In this document: positions 43,304 through 51,354 of the stretch, one piece after another
Numbering within the stretch: position 1 is the first letter of the stretch
How the letters are laid out: every line of letters begins with the position of its first letter
Assembly: GCF_036347135.1 (NCBI RefSeq)
Contig: NZ_CP108938.1
Location: forward strand, 3,968,001-4,032,000
Source of the DNA: Streptomyces sp. NBC_00775
Lineage (GTDB): Bacteria > Actinomycetota > Actinomycetes > Streptomycetales > Streptomycetaceae
Length of the DNA stretch: 64,000 bases
Direction: 5' to 3'
Translations under genes and position numbers: made by a program
Notes under the pieces: generated by a model
Database searches by the model: none
Told to the model about the DNA's origin: nothing
The model's input: only the letters and a program-made list of their open reading frames with translations

Positions 43304-44356
43304 TCAGGAGGTCTTGACCGTGATGGAGCCGTCCTTGATGCCCGCCTCGGCCTTCTTCAGCGCGGCCTGGAGGTCGGCGTTGTTCTTGAAGACCGGGTTC
43401 GAGTCGGCCAGGCCGACACCGCCGGTGGCGAGGCTCGCGCGGACCACACCGGTCTCGGGCTTGCCGTCCTTCACGGACTTGGCGAGGTTGTAGACCGCGC
43501 CGGCGACGTCCTTGGTGGCCGAGGTCAGGATGTAGTCCTTGTACTTGGCCAGCGCGTCCTGCTTGTACTGGTCGGAGTCGACACCGATCGCCCAGATCTT
43601 GTGCTCGGCGGCCGTCTGGATGACGCCCTGGCCGGAGAGGCCGGCGGCGGCGTAGACGACGTCGGCGCCCTTCTCGATCTGACCCTCGGCAGCGTCCTTG
43701 CCCTTGTCCGGGCTGGAGAAGCCACCCTCCTGAGCCGTCTCGGTCAGGTACTGCTTCTCGATCTGGATCTTCGGGTTGACCGACTTGGCACCCTGGACGT
43801 AACCGGCCTCGAACTTGTGGATCAGCGGGATGTTCACGCCGCCGATGAAGCCGATGTGGTCCTTCTTGGTGGCCTTGGCCGCGGCCACGCCCGCCAGGTA
43901 GGAGGCCTGCTCCTCGTGGAAGACCATGTCGGCGACGTTCGACGCCTTGTCCTGCTCGTCGTCGATGACGCCGAAGGTGATCTTCGGGTACTTGGCCGCG
44001 ACCTCCTTGACGGCCGGCGCGTACACGTAGCCGACGCCGATCACCGGGTTGTAGCCCGCCTTGGCGAGGTTCTCCAGGCGCTGCACCTTGTCCGCGTTCG
44101 ACTCGCCGTCCTGCGGCTCGATGTCACGGCTGGTGTACTTGAACTCCGTGTCGGCCTTCTCGATACCCGCGAAGGCGGCGTCGTTGAAGGACTGGTCGCC
44201 CTTGCCGCCGATGTCGTAGGCGAGGCCGATGCCCTTGGCACCGCTGCCGCTCGACGAGGTCGAGGCATCGGTGGACGAGCCGCCACAGGCGGAGAGGGCA
44301 ACAGCGAGGGATGCGGTTGCAACGCCCGCAACCGCGATTCGGGACACCCGGCGCAT
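43304..44356 (-). CDS. BMP-family nucleoside-binding lipoprotein 1
   Basis: 350 aa from ATG at 44356, with AAAGGAG upstream. Signal peptide with lipobox LSAC puts lipid on Cys near residue 23. The mature protein is a BmpA/Med-type periplasmic-binding fold: GIGLAYDIGGKGDQSFNDAAFAG, NPVIGVGYVYAPAVKEVAAKYP, DHIGFIGGVNIPLIHKFEAGYVQGAKSVNP, WAIGVDSDQYKQ. It should capture nucleosides at the membrane surface for the ABC operon downstream on the same strand (283 nt away). It has its own operator-like palindrome upstream. Close paralogue of the gene at 46890. Confidence 0.94.
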   Translation of the reverse strand: MRRVSRIAVAGVATASLAVALSACGGSSTDASTSSSGSGAKGIGLAYDIGGKGDQSFNDAAFAGIEKADTEFKYTSRDIEPQDGESNADKVQRLENLAKAGYNPVIGVGYVYAPAVKEVAAKYPKITFGVIDDEQDKASNVADMVFHEEQASYLAGVAAAKATKKDHIGFIGGVNIPLIHKFEAGYVQGAKSVNPKIQIEKQYLTETAQEGGFSSPDKGKDAAEGQIEKGADVVYAAAGLSGQGVIQTAAEHKIWAIGVDSDQYKQDALAKYKDYILTSATKDVAGAVYNLAKSVKDGKPETGVVRASLATGGVGLADSNPVFKNNADLQAALKKAEAGIKDGSITVKTS

Positions 44357-44734
44357 GGAACGTGACTCCTTTGTGCAAGCGCCCAAACCAGGCGCTGGTT
44401 CCGCCGCAGCGTAACGCGCGTAGACCTGACGGAACACCCCTTCTGTCCGGTCCGTTATCGAGCTGTGGCCACAGACTGCCCACAGCGTACGGACAGTGGG
44501 CGGGGGCTTGCGGGAGGCAAGGGGGGTGTTCCTGGGGCTGCGACCTGGGCTCCGCCTGGTTGTTCGTCGAGTGCGGGTGAGTGGGGGCTGGGCGCGCAGT
44601 TCCTCGCGCCCCTGAGGTGGGGGTGGGTGAGGGTTGGTTGTTGGCTGCGGGTGGGTGGGGGCTGGGCGCGCCGTTCCTCGCGCCCCTGGAGGGTCGGGGC
44701 TGCGGCCCTTGGCCCGCTCTGGGGGACAAAGCAG
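44357..44734. other. Gene-free stretch upstream of BMP lipoprotein 1
   Basis: Contains the operator at 44412, a block TCGATAACGG (leftward strand, near 44450) also found upstream of the second BMP gene, and two copies of a CTGCGGGTGGGTGGGGGCTG-type repeat unit with GCGCGCAGTTCCTCGCGCCC (44570-44700). It lies between the VOC gene and the lipoprotein. Confidence 0.6.
44412..44423. promoter_or_regulatory. Predicted nucleoside-regulon operator, BMP lipoprotein 1
   Basis: TAACGCGCGTAG (CTACGCGCGTTA on the gene strand): the nucleoside palindrome with one changed base, 55 nt before the start. Confidence 0.7.
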
Positions 44735-45103
44735 TCAGTCTCTGACCAGGCAGAAGGGATGTCCGGCCGGATCGGTGAGGACCCGCCATCTGGTCTCGTT
44801 CGGCTGATGCTCCGGTTTGGTCGCGCCCAGGGCCAGTAGCAGGGACTCGGCCTCGTCCAGGTCGTCGACCGCGAAGTCGAGGTGGAACTGCTGGGGAACG
44901 GTCTGATCGGGCCAGCGCGGAGCCTGGTAGTCATCGACCCGTTGAAAGCCGATGAAGAGCCCGTCCTCACAGGTGAGACCGGCGAACTCGGCGTCGGATT
45001 CCGGGTGGGGTTCGAGGCCGGTGGCTTGCTGATAGAACGCGGCCAGAGCCGGCGGATCAGGGCAGTCGAGCGTGATCGCGCGCAACGTCATCTTCAGGGG
45101 CAT
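44735..45103 (-). CDS. VOC-family (glyoxalase-like) protein
   Basis: 122 aa. Two beta-alpha-beta-beta-beta modules of the vicinal oxygen chelate fold. The first is LRAITLDCPDPPALAAFYQQATGLEPHPESDAEFAGL, the second FHLDFAVDDLDEAESLLLALGATKPEHQPNETRWRVLTDPAGHPFCLVRD. His in QFHLDFAV and Glu-like ligands are plausible metal contacts. Catalytic role (lyase, dioxygenase, resistance) is not known. Part of a cassette inserted between the two BMP genes. Confidence 0.88.
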   Translation of the reverse strand: MPLKMTLRAITLDCPDPPALAAFYQQATGLEPHPESDAEFAGLTCEDGLFIGFQRVDDYQAPRWPDQTVPQQFHLDFAVDDLDEAESLLLALGATKPEHQPNETRWRVLTDPAGHPFCLVRD

Positions 45104-45158
45104 GGCACCTCCGGGCTGATCGGTGGACTTTCGCGACGCACAACGTAGGGACGGCCAT

Positions 45159-46247
45159 TCACGACGCCCTGGCCGGGACGGCCCTGCGAACCCGTTGCTC
45201 GGCGAGCTGCCCGGCCGCGAGCGCGGGAGTGATCCGGTGGGTCCGGGCCTTGTGGAAGACCTGCCGGAGCGTGGCCGCGATGCCGTGGATGCGCTCGGTC
45301 AGCCGCTCCTCGGATTCCTGGCGCAGTTCGACGCCGGTGGCGTGGATGACTCCTCCGGAGCTGACGACCACATCCGGCGCCCAGAGGACGCCTCGTGCCG
45401 CGAGGAGGCGGGCGGTGGCCGGTTCGTCGAGTTGGTTGTTGGCGGGGCCGGCGACGGCGGCGCACCGCAGCAGCGGCACCGTGCGGGCGGTCAGCAGGCC
45501 GCCGAGCGCGGCCGGCACGAGGATGTCGACCTCCGTCGCGAGGGCGTCGTCCGGATCCACCCAGGTCGCGCCCAGCTCCTCGGCCAGGCCCCGTGTGGCC
45601 GGGTCGACGTCGGTCACGACGAGCCGCGCGCCGGCCCGGTCCAGCAGCCGGGCCACGTGGGCGCCCACCGCACCGAGGCCGATCACCCCGAACGTCCGGC
45701 CGGCGAGCTCCGGTGAGCCGAAGGCCTCGTCGGCCACCGCGCCCAGGGCCGCGAGCGTGCCGCGCGCGGTGTGGAGGGAGGAGTCGCCGCTGCCGCCGTC
45801 CTCGACGGGCCGGCAGCAGACATGCGTGGTGCGTCCGGCGATCACGGACATGTCGGCCGGGCCGCTTCCCACGTCCGGGCCGGCGATGTAGCGGCCGCCG
45901 AGCGATTCGATCGCGTCGCCGAGGTCGTGGAGCAGCGCCGTACGCTCCGCACCAGCCGGCCGGGCGGCGGTCGGGAGGGCGACGACGGTCTTCGCGCCGC
46001 CGTGTTCCAGGCCGGCCAGCGCGTTCTTCTCGGTCATCGCCGCCGCGAGCCGCAGCGCGTCCGCGATCGCGGCGGCCGGGTCGGCGTAGTGAGCGATCCG
46101 GCACCCGCCGGCTGCCGGGCCCAGAGCGGTCGAGTGGATCGCGACAGTGATCGCCAGGCCGCTGCGGCGACCGCGTACGACCTGCACCAACTCGTGTGAG
46201 GGATTCGGGATGTTGCGGGACAGAGCTTGCTCAAGTGCGGCTGTCAT
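45159..46247 (-). CDS. Glu/Leu/Phe/Val dehydrogenase family protein (valine dehydrogenase-like)
   Basis: 362 aa. NAD-dependent oxidative deamination of a branched-chain or aromatic amino acid. GGCRIAHYADPAAAIADALRLAAAMTEKNALAGLEHGGAKTVV carries the substrate Lys (MTEKNA) and catalytic Lys (GGAKTV). The Rossmann domain is TFGVIGLGAVGAHVARLL. Known valine dehydrogenases of Streptomyces have GLDLGGGKAV in the second motif, so the substrate is not certain. It is divergent from an Lrp/AsnC regulator with a palindromic operator between them. Confidence 0.9.
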   Translation of the reverse strand: MTAALEQALSRNIPNPSHELVQVVRGRRSGLAITVAIHSTALGPAAGGCRIAHYADPAAAIADALRLAAAMTEKNALAGLEHGGAKTVVALPTAARPAGAERTALLHDLGDAIESLGGRYIAGPDVGSGPADMSVIAGRTTHVCCRPVEDGGSGDSSLHTARGTLAALGAVADEAFGSPELAGRTFGVIGLGAVGAHVARLLDRAGARLVVTDVDPATRGLAEELGATWVDPDDALATEVDILVPAALGGLLTARTVPLLRCAAVAGPANNQLDEPATARLLAARGVLWAPDVVVSSGGVIHATGVELRQESEERLTERIHGIAATLRQVFHKARTHRITPALAAGQLAEQRVRRAVPARAS

Positions 46248-46288
46248 GACGCGAAGCTAGCCGGTTCGGCGAAGCTCGCGGCCACTTG

Positions 46289-46303
46289 CCGAATTCAATT
46301 CGG
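46289..46303. promoter_or_regulatory. Predicted Lrp/AsnC operator
   Basis: CCGAATTCAATTCGG, a perfect 7+1+7 inverted repeat in the 77-nt gap between the dehydrogenase (leftward) and Lrp gene (rightward). It sits over the -35/-10 area of both. Confidence 0.7.
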
Positions 46304-46324
46304 TGCGCGGACCATACTCGCCGC

Positions 46325-46783
46325 ATGGACGAACTTGATTCGGCGATCGTCCGGCATCTGCAGCGCGATGCGCGGCAGACCAACCGCGACCTCGCCCGCA
46401 CCCTCGGCATCGCCCCGTCGACCTGCCTCGAACGCATCCGCGCGCTGCGCGCCCGCGGGGTCATCACCGGCTATCACGCCGCGGTCGACCCGGCCGCCCT
46501 GAACCGCCATGTCCAGGCGCTCATCCACTTCCAGATCCGCCCCCTCAGCCGGGCGGTCATCGAGGCGTTCAAGACCTATGCCGCCGGCCTGCCCGAGGTC
46601 AGCACGGTCTACGTCGTCACCGGCGGCGACGACATGATCGTGCACGTCTCCGTGCCCAGCGTGGACTACCTCCACGGCTTCCTCATGGACAAGTTCACCG
46701 AGCGCCGCGAAGTCGTCGGATTCCGTACCTCCGTGATCTACCAGCACACCCACAACCAGGTGCTCGCCCCCCTCGCGCCTTGA
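46325..46783 (+). CDS. Lrp/AsnC-family regulator
   Basis: 152 aa from ATG at 46325. N-terminal HTH (MDELDSAIVRHLQRDARQTNRDLARTLGIAPSTCLERIRALRARGVITGYHA) and RAM ligand domain (VQALIHFQIRPLSRAVIEAFKTYAAGLPEVSTVYVVTGGDDMIVHVSVPSVDYLHGFL). It probably senses the amino acid used by the divergent dehydrogenase and controls both genes through the operator at 46289. Confidence 0.94.
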   Translation: MDELDSAIVRHLQRDARQTNRDLARTLGIAPSTCLERIRALRARGVITGYHAAVDPAALNRHVQALIHFQIRPLSRAVIEAFKTYAAGLPEVSTVYVVTGGDDMIVHVSVPSVDYLHGFLMDKFTERREVVGFRTSVIYQHTHNQVLAPLAP

Positions 46784-46797
46784 CCCGGGGGCGGGCG

Positions 46798-46845
46798 CAC
46801 GCGGCCGCGGGAGTGAAGCTCTGGCTTCACTCCCGCGGCCGTGTG
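46798..46845. terminator. Bidirectional hairpin between Lrp and BMP lipoprotein 2
   Basis: A 21-bp stem (CACGCGGCCGCGGGAGTGAAG against its near-perfect complement, one mismatch) with loop CTCTGG. Confidence 0.85.
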
Positions 46846-46889
46846 GCTGGTGCTCAGGTGGTCACTTGCTCTTGGTCACCTGGTGTTGG

Positions 46890-47963
46890 TCACTTGGTGT
46901 TGACGGTGATCTTGCCGTCGATGATGTCCTGCTTGGCCTTGTCGACCGCGGCGACGACGTCGGTCATGGCCTTGTACTTCGGGTTGGTGTCCGCGAAGCC
47001 GACACCGTCGTTGGCGAGACCGCCGCGGACCACACCGGTCTTCGGCTTGCCCTCGTACACGGACTTCACGAGGTCGTAGACCGCGCCACCGACGTTCTTC
47101 AGCGCCGAACCGAGGATGTAGTCCTTGTACTTGGCGAGCGCCGACTGCGAGTACTGGTCGGAGTCGACACCGATCGCCCAGACCTTCTTGCCCGCAGCCT
47201 CGGAGATCACGCCCTGGCCGGAGAGACCGGCCGCGTGGTAGAGAACGTCGGCGCCGGCCTCGATCTGACCGGCCGCCGCGTCCTTGCCCTTGTCGGGGCT
47301 GGAGAAGCCACCCTCCTGAGCCGTCTCGGTCAGGTACTGCTTCTCGATCTGGATCTTCGGGTTGACCGACTTGGCACCCTGGACGAAGCCCGCCTCGAAC
47401 TTGTGGATCAGCGGGATGTTCACACCGCCGATGAAGCCGATGTGGTCCTTCTTCGTCGTCTTGGCCGCAGCGACACCCGCCAGGTAGGAGGCCTGCTCCT
47501 CGTGGAAGACCATGTCGGCGACGTTCGACGCCTTGTCCTGCTCGTCGTCGATGATGCCGAAGGTGACCTTCGGGTACTTCGCCGCAACCTCCTTGACGGC
47601 CGGCGCGTAGACGAAGCCGACACCGATCACCGGGTTGTAGCCCGCCTTGGCGAGCTGCTCCAGGCGCTGCACCTTGTCGGCGTTGGACTCGCCGTCCTGC
47701 GGCTCGATGTCACGGCCGCCGATCTTGAACTCCGTCTCAGCCTTCTGGAAACCGGCGTACGCGGCGTCGTTGAAGGACTGGTCGCCCTTGCCGCCGATGT
47801 CGTACGCGAGGCCGATGCCCTTGCCCGTGTACTTGCCGGAGCTGTCGGAGGAGGTGGAACCTCCACTGTCCTTGCTGGTGCCGCAACCGGCCGCGGCGAG
47901 AGCGACGACCGCTGCGGTCACCGCGACTTGGGAGAACCTGGTCCTCCGAGAGATCAGACGCAC
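46890..47963 (-). CDS. BMP-family nucleoside-binding lipoprotein 2
   Basis: 357 aa from GTG at 47963, which has GAAGGG 8 nt upstream (a GTG three codons earlier is too close). Lipobox LAAAGC. It is highly similar to lipoprotein 1: GIGLAYDIGGKGDQSFNDAAYAG, NPVIGVGFVYAPAVKEVAAKYP, WAIGVDSDQYSQ. A 90-nt block (47296-47385) is identical in DNA to 43710-43799. The two may bind different nucleosides for the same transporter. The operator at 48045 links it to the other nucleoside genes. Confidence 0.93.
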   Translation of the reverse strand: MRLISRRTRFSQVAVTAAVVALAAAGCGTSKDSGGSTSSDSSGKYTGKGIGLAYDIGGKGDQSFNDAAYAGFQKAETEFKIGGRDIEPQDGESNADKVQRLEQLAKAGYNPVIGVGFVYAPAVKEVAAKYPKVTFGIIDDEQDKASNVADMVFHEEQASYLAGVAAAKTTKKDHIGFIGGVNIPLIHKFEAGFVQGAKSVNPKIQIEKQYLTETAQEGGFSSPDKGKDAAAGQIEAGADVLYHAAGLSGQGVISEAAGKKVWAIGVDSDQYSQSALAKYKDYILGSALKNVGGAVYDLVKSVYEGKPKTGVVRGGLANDGVGFADTNPKYKAMTDVVAAVDKAKQDIIDGKITVNTK

Positions 47964-48044
47964 AACAAGCACCCTTCATCCCCACGGCACCGTCACCGGA
48001 CCGCATCCCCAATTCGCCGTCACCGCAGCGATTTCGGCGCACAG

Positions 48045-48056
48045 TAACGCGCGTAG
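48045..48056. promoter_or_regulatory. Predicted nucleoside-regulon operator, BMP lipoprotein 2
   Basis: TAACGCGCGTAG, identical to the copy at the first BMP gene, 81 nt before the start. The block TCGATAACGG lies about 30 nt further upstream in both promoters. Confidence 0.7.
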
Positions 48057-48241
48057 ACGGGGAGGGGAACGGGGTTTCTCCGGGCCGTTATCGAACCGTG
48101 CCGCCGCCGGGTTACGTTTGCGCGCCACCGGTTACGGACCAGTGACGCAAGTGGACGAAGAGGTACCAATCGGGGCATCAATCAAGCCACCGATCGGTAT
48201 CCTCCCGGCCACCTCACGCATCCGACGTGGCGTACGGCCGC

Positions 48242-49462
48242 TCAGCCCGCCGCGTCCAGCAGAGCCGCCGCCGTGAACATCTCGACCCCCACCGTGATGG
48301 CGTACTCGTCCGCGTCGAAGTCACCCCGGTGCAGGTCACGGGTGGTGCGGTCGCCCGGTGTGCGCACACCGAGGCGGGCCATCGCGCCGGGCACATGCTC
48401 CAGATACCAGGAGAAGTCCTCGCCGCCGAGGCTCTGTTCGGTGTCCTCGATGGAGTGCGCGCCGCGCCGGGCGGTCATGGCGTCGCGGAGGAGGTCCGTG
48501 ACGGCCGGGTCGTTGACGACCGGCGGGACGCCCCGGATGTAGTTGATCTCGGACTTCGCGCGGTAGAGATTCGCGATCTCGTCGATCGCCGCGTGCACCA
48601 GGTCCGGTGCGGCCCGCCAGGCGTCGAGGTCCAGGCAGCGTACGGTCCCGGACAGCTCGGCGTGCTGCGGGATGACATTGCAGGCGTGCCCCGACTCGAT
48701 CCGTCCCCAGGTGACCGCGAGGCCGCTGCGGGCGTCGACACGCCGGGCGACCAGCGCCGGTACGTCGGTGACGACGCGCGCGGCGGCGGTGACGAGGTCG
48801 GTGGTGAGGTGGGGGCGCGCGGTGTGACCGCCCGCGCCGTCGAGCGAGACTTCGAGCCGGTCGCACGCCGAGGTGATGGCGCCGTGCCGCAGACCGATGC
48901 GCCCCGCGTCCACCTTCGGGTCGCAGTGCACGCCGACGATCCGCCCGACACCGTCGAGGACACCCGACTCGATCGCGTCGGGGGCGCCGCCGGGCAGCAC
49001 CTCCTCCGCCGGCTGGAAGATCAGCCGTACGGGACGCTTCAGCTGCCCCTCGCGGTGCAGCTCGGCGAGGACGAGCCCGGCGCCGAGGACGACCGTGGTG
49101 TGGATGTCGTGGCCACAGGCGTGGGCGCGATCGGGCACGGTCGACCGGTAGGCGCACTCGGTCTTCGTGTCCGGAATGGGCAGCGCGTCGATGTCGGCGC
49201 GCAGCGCGAGCATGGGCCCTGCGCCGTTCCGGTCGCCGATGTCACAGATGAGGCCGGTCCCGGTGTCCAGGACGTGCGGCTTCAGGCCCGCCTGCTCCAG
49301 GCGCGCCTTGAGCGCCGCCGTGGTGCGGAACTCCTGGTTGCCCAGCTCCGGGTGCATGTGCAAGTCACGACGGAACGCCACGAGTTCGGCGCGCAGTGCC
49401 TCGGGCAGCGCGCCGGGGAGCGACGGCTCCCCGGGGAGATCGGCCTCGGACTCTCGGGACAT
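48242..49462 (-). CDS. M20-family amidohydrolase
   Basis: 406 aa from ATG at 49462; a GTG at 49474 is an alternative. Metal-dependent hydrolase of the aminoacylase/IAA-amino-acid hydrolase group, cutting N-acyl or amide bonds. The sequence shows RRDLHMHPELGNQEFRTT, metal ligands in ACGHDIHTTVVLGAG (with RADIDALPI before it), LIFQPAEEVLPGGAPDAIESGVLDG (catalytic Glu), and GGEDFSWYLEHVPGAMARLG near the C-terminus. The natural substrate is unknown. Confidence 0.93.
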   Translation of the reverse strand: MSRESEADLPGEPSLPGALPEALRAELVAFRRDLHMHPELGNQEFRTTAALKARLEQAGLKPHVLDTGTGLICDIGDRNGAGPMLALRADIDALPIPDTKTECAYRSTVPDRAHACGHDIHTTVVLGAGLVLAELHREGQLKRPVRLIFQPAEEVLPGGAPDAIESGVLDGVGRIVGVHCDPKVDAGRIGLRHGAITSACDRLEVSLDGAGGHTARPHLTTDLVTAAARVVTDVPALVARRVDARSGLAVTWGRIESGHACNVIPQHAELSGTVRCLDLDAWRAAPDLVHAAIDEIANLYRAKSEINYIRGVPPVVNDPAVTDLLRDAMTARRGAHSIEDTEQSLGGEDFSWYLEHVPGAMARLGVRTPGDRTTRDLHRGDFDADEYAITVGVEMFTAAALLDAAG

Positions 49463-49815
49463 CAGTTGGTTCACCCTCTGAAGGGTAGGGCGACGGGGCG
49501 GCCAACTGACCCACGATCAACAAAAGTTCAGCCCGTTAGGGGAAGAAAATATGGCCGCGCGGCGCATAGGTATCTGCGGGGATGGGTAAACTCGCCCGTC
49601 TTTCCGGGCGATTGGATCTTGAATCGGTCCGCCGGGGATCGCCCACGGATCAGCACGGTGAACGCCCGGCGTGCCCGAGCCCATTCCCGCGCTCCATGTA
49701 CTACTCCATGTCCACGGTCTCACAGCACACCCGCTGGATTCCGGAACCATCACCGCCATGCGGCTGTTTCGACACGGACCGTGGTCGGCGGCCGGTGGAC
49801 GGGCACTCTTCGGCC
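49463..49815. other. Gene-free stretch with promoter-like sequence
   Basis: 353 nt. The start is AT-richer than average (GATCAACAAAAGTTCAG, GAAGAAAATATGG) and may hold promoters. A small CGCCCG-TCTTTC-CGGGCG hairpin lies at 49593-49610. The frame of the next gene is open from 49582 but is not convincing before 49816. Confidence 0.5.
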
Positions 49816-50121
49816 ATGGAGGCATGCGGATGCGGTGAGGACCAGATTCCCTGGATGCTGGCGAGGTTCGGCCTGATCGGGACGGCCTTCCTGGTCGTCG
49901 GCGGTCTCGTGGTGATGATCCTCGCGGGCTGGGCGCTGGGGACGGTGGTGTGGCTGCTGCGCCGCCGCGCGCCCGCCGGACCCGGGATCCTGCCGGGTGA
50001 GGTCCCGCCCGGCGCGGCGCCGGCCGGGAACCCCGCGCCGGCCGACGCCGGCGGCTTCGCGGGCTTCACCTGGCGTACGGCGGACGAGCCCGGCGCTCAG
50101 CCGAAGCGGCCCGCCACATAG
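49816..50121 (+). CDS. Small single-pass membrane protein
   Basis: 101 aa from ATG at 49816. A short head with Cys-Gly-Cys (MEACGCGEDQIPW) precedes one long hydrophobic helix (LIGTAFLVVGGLVVMILAGWALGTVVWLL) and a Pro/Ala/Gly-rich cytoplasmic tail. No family recognised. The start is uncertain; Met codons at 49696 and 49708 are possible. It is convergent with the polysialyltransferase-like gene. Confidence 0.55.
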   Translation: MEACGCGEDQIPWMLARFGLIGTAFLVVGGLVVMILAGWALGTVVWLLRRRAPAGPGILPGEVPPGAAPAGNPAPADAGGFAGFTWRTADEPGAQPKRPAT

Positions 50122-50164
50122 TCCGCGGTGCGCTGGTCCTCGGGGGTGCCGAAGATGTGACCGC

Positions 50165-51316
50165 CTACACCGCCGTGACCGCCGACAGCCGGGTCACGTC
50201 CCGCGCCGTTCCCGTGACCCCCGACAGGAACCCCTGGGCCCGCGGAGAGGCGTTTTCGGTCAGCCAGGTCGGGTCGATGTCGCAGACGGCGACGCGGACC
50301 TCGGTGCCGACCAGGGCCAGCGGGAGGGTGTGGACGACCGTCGAGGGGAAGCTCAGGATCGTACGGCCGATGGGGCCGCGGCGGGCGATCAGTTCCAGGG
50401 GCAGGTCGGGGCGGACGATTTCGAGGCCCGTCTCGGCGGCCAGCCGGTGCAGCTTGTCGGCGCTCTCGCGGCGGTGGGCGAAGTAGCGGGTCGCGCCGTG
50501 CGCCCCCGCGAGGCTCTTGACCGCCGCCAGGTAGCGGTCCGGGTCGACCACGCCCGTCTCGACGAGCGAGGTGCCGACCAGGTCCGCGCCCTTGGTGATG
50601 CGGGGCGGGCCGAAGCGGGCGCGGGTCCAGGAGAAGTCGTTGGCGGTGATGCGGACGCCGTCCGGGGCCGAGTCGATCGGCATGGAGGAGAAGACCTCGA
50701 CGCTGCGGCGGCCGGTCGGGGTGAGACGGCGGCGGGCCGAGGCCGAGACCGGCGCGAAGAGCACGTCGCGCGCACCGGGGCGGCCACCGCGCCGGTGCCA
50801 GCGCACCAGGCGCTCACCGCGGGCGAGCTGGGCGACGAACTCCATCGTCGCCGTGCCGTCGTCGACGACGACCAGGTCCTGGGCCTTGGTGATCGTCAGC
50901 AGGAGCTGTACGTAGCGGGAGAACGGGTCCCCCATGACGATGCGCCGGGCCTTGCGCAGCAGCGGGGCCAGTCCCCCGATGGTGTGGAAGGGGGCCGTGG
51001 TGCCGCCGCGCGCCTCCTCCCAGCGGACCTGGTGACCCTCGTCGCGGGCCAGTTCCGCCATACGGCGCAGCTGGCCGCGGGTCATCGGGTCGTTGGGCGA
51101 GAGGACGACGAGGGTGAACCCCGCGCCGGACGCCGGATCGGCCGTCCCCGAGGACCCCGCGCCGGACGCCGGATCGGCGGCCCCGGAGGGCCCCGCGCCG
51201 GGCGCCGTCGCACTGTGGGCGTGGGTGTGCGCCCACTCCAGCACGTTGAGCAGCTGTACCGGACTCTCGACGAAGGCGAGAGTGTGGGAGCCGGCGGAAC
51301 CGGCGCGGGGGCTCAT
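50165..51316 (-). CDS. Polysialyltransferase-like glycosyltransferase
   Basis: 383 aa. N-terminal HTLAFVESPVQLLNVLEWAH is the opening of the capsule polysialyltransferase-like family, followed by a variable Ala/Gly/Pro insertion of two near-identical units (GAADPASGAGSS, GTADPASGAG). The core has GDPFSRYVQLLLTITKAQDLVVVDDGTATMEFV and, later, ATRYFAHRRESADKLHRLAAETGLEIVRPDLPLELI and LSFPSTVVHTLPLALVG. It ends the unit with the NeuB-like and NeuA-like genes and probably adds nonulosonic acid units to a wall polymer. Confidence 0.85.
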   Translation of the reverse strand: MSPRAGSAGSHTLAFVESPVQLLNVLEWAHTHAHSATAPGAGPSGAADPASGAGSSGTADPASGAGFTLVVLSPNDPMTRGQLRRMAELARDEGHQVRWEEARGGTTAPFHTIGGLAPLLRKARRIVMGDPFSRYVQLLLTITKAQDLVVVDDGTATMEFVAQLARGERLVRWHRRGGRPGARDVLFAPVSASARRRLTPTGRRSVEVFSSMPIDSAPDGVRITANDFSWTRARFGPPRITKGADLVGTSLVETGVVDPDRYLAAVKSLAGAHGATRYFAHRRESADKLHRLAAETGLEIVRPDLPLELIARRGPIGRTILSFPSTVVHTLPLALVGTEVRVAVCDIDPTWLTENASPRAQGFLSGVTGTARDVTRLSAVTAV

Positions 51317-51354
51317 CGACGTACGACCGTCCCGTCGTAAGGAATTCAGGGCGT

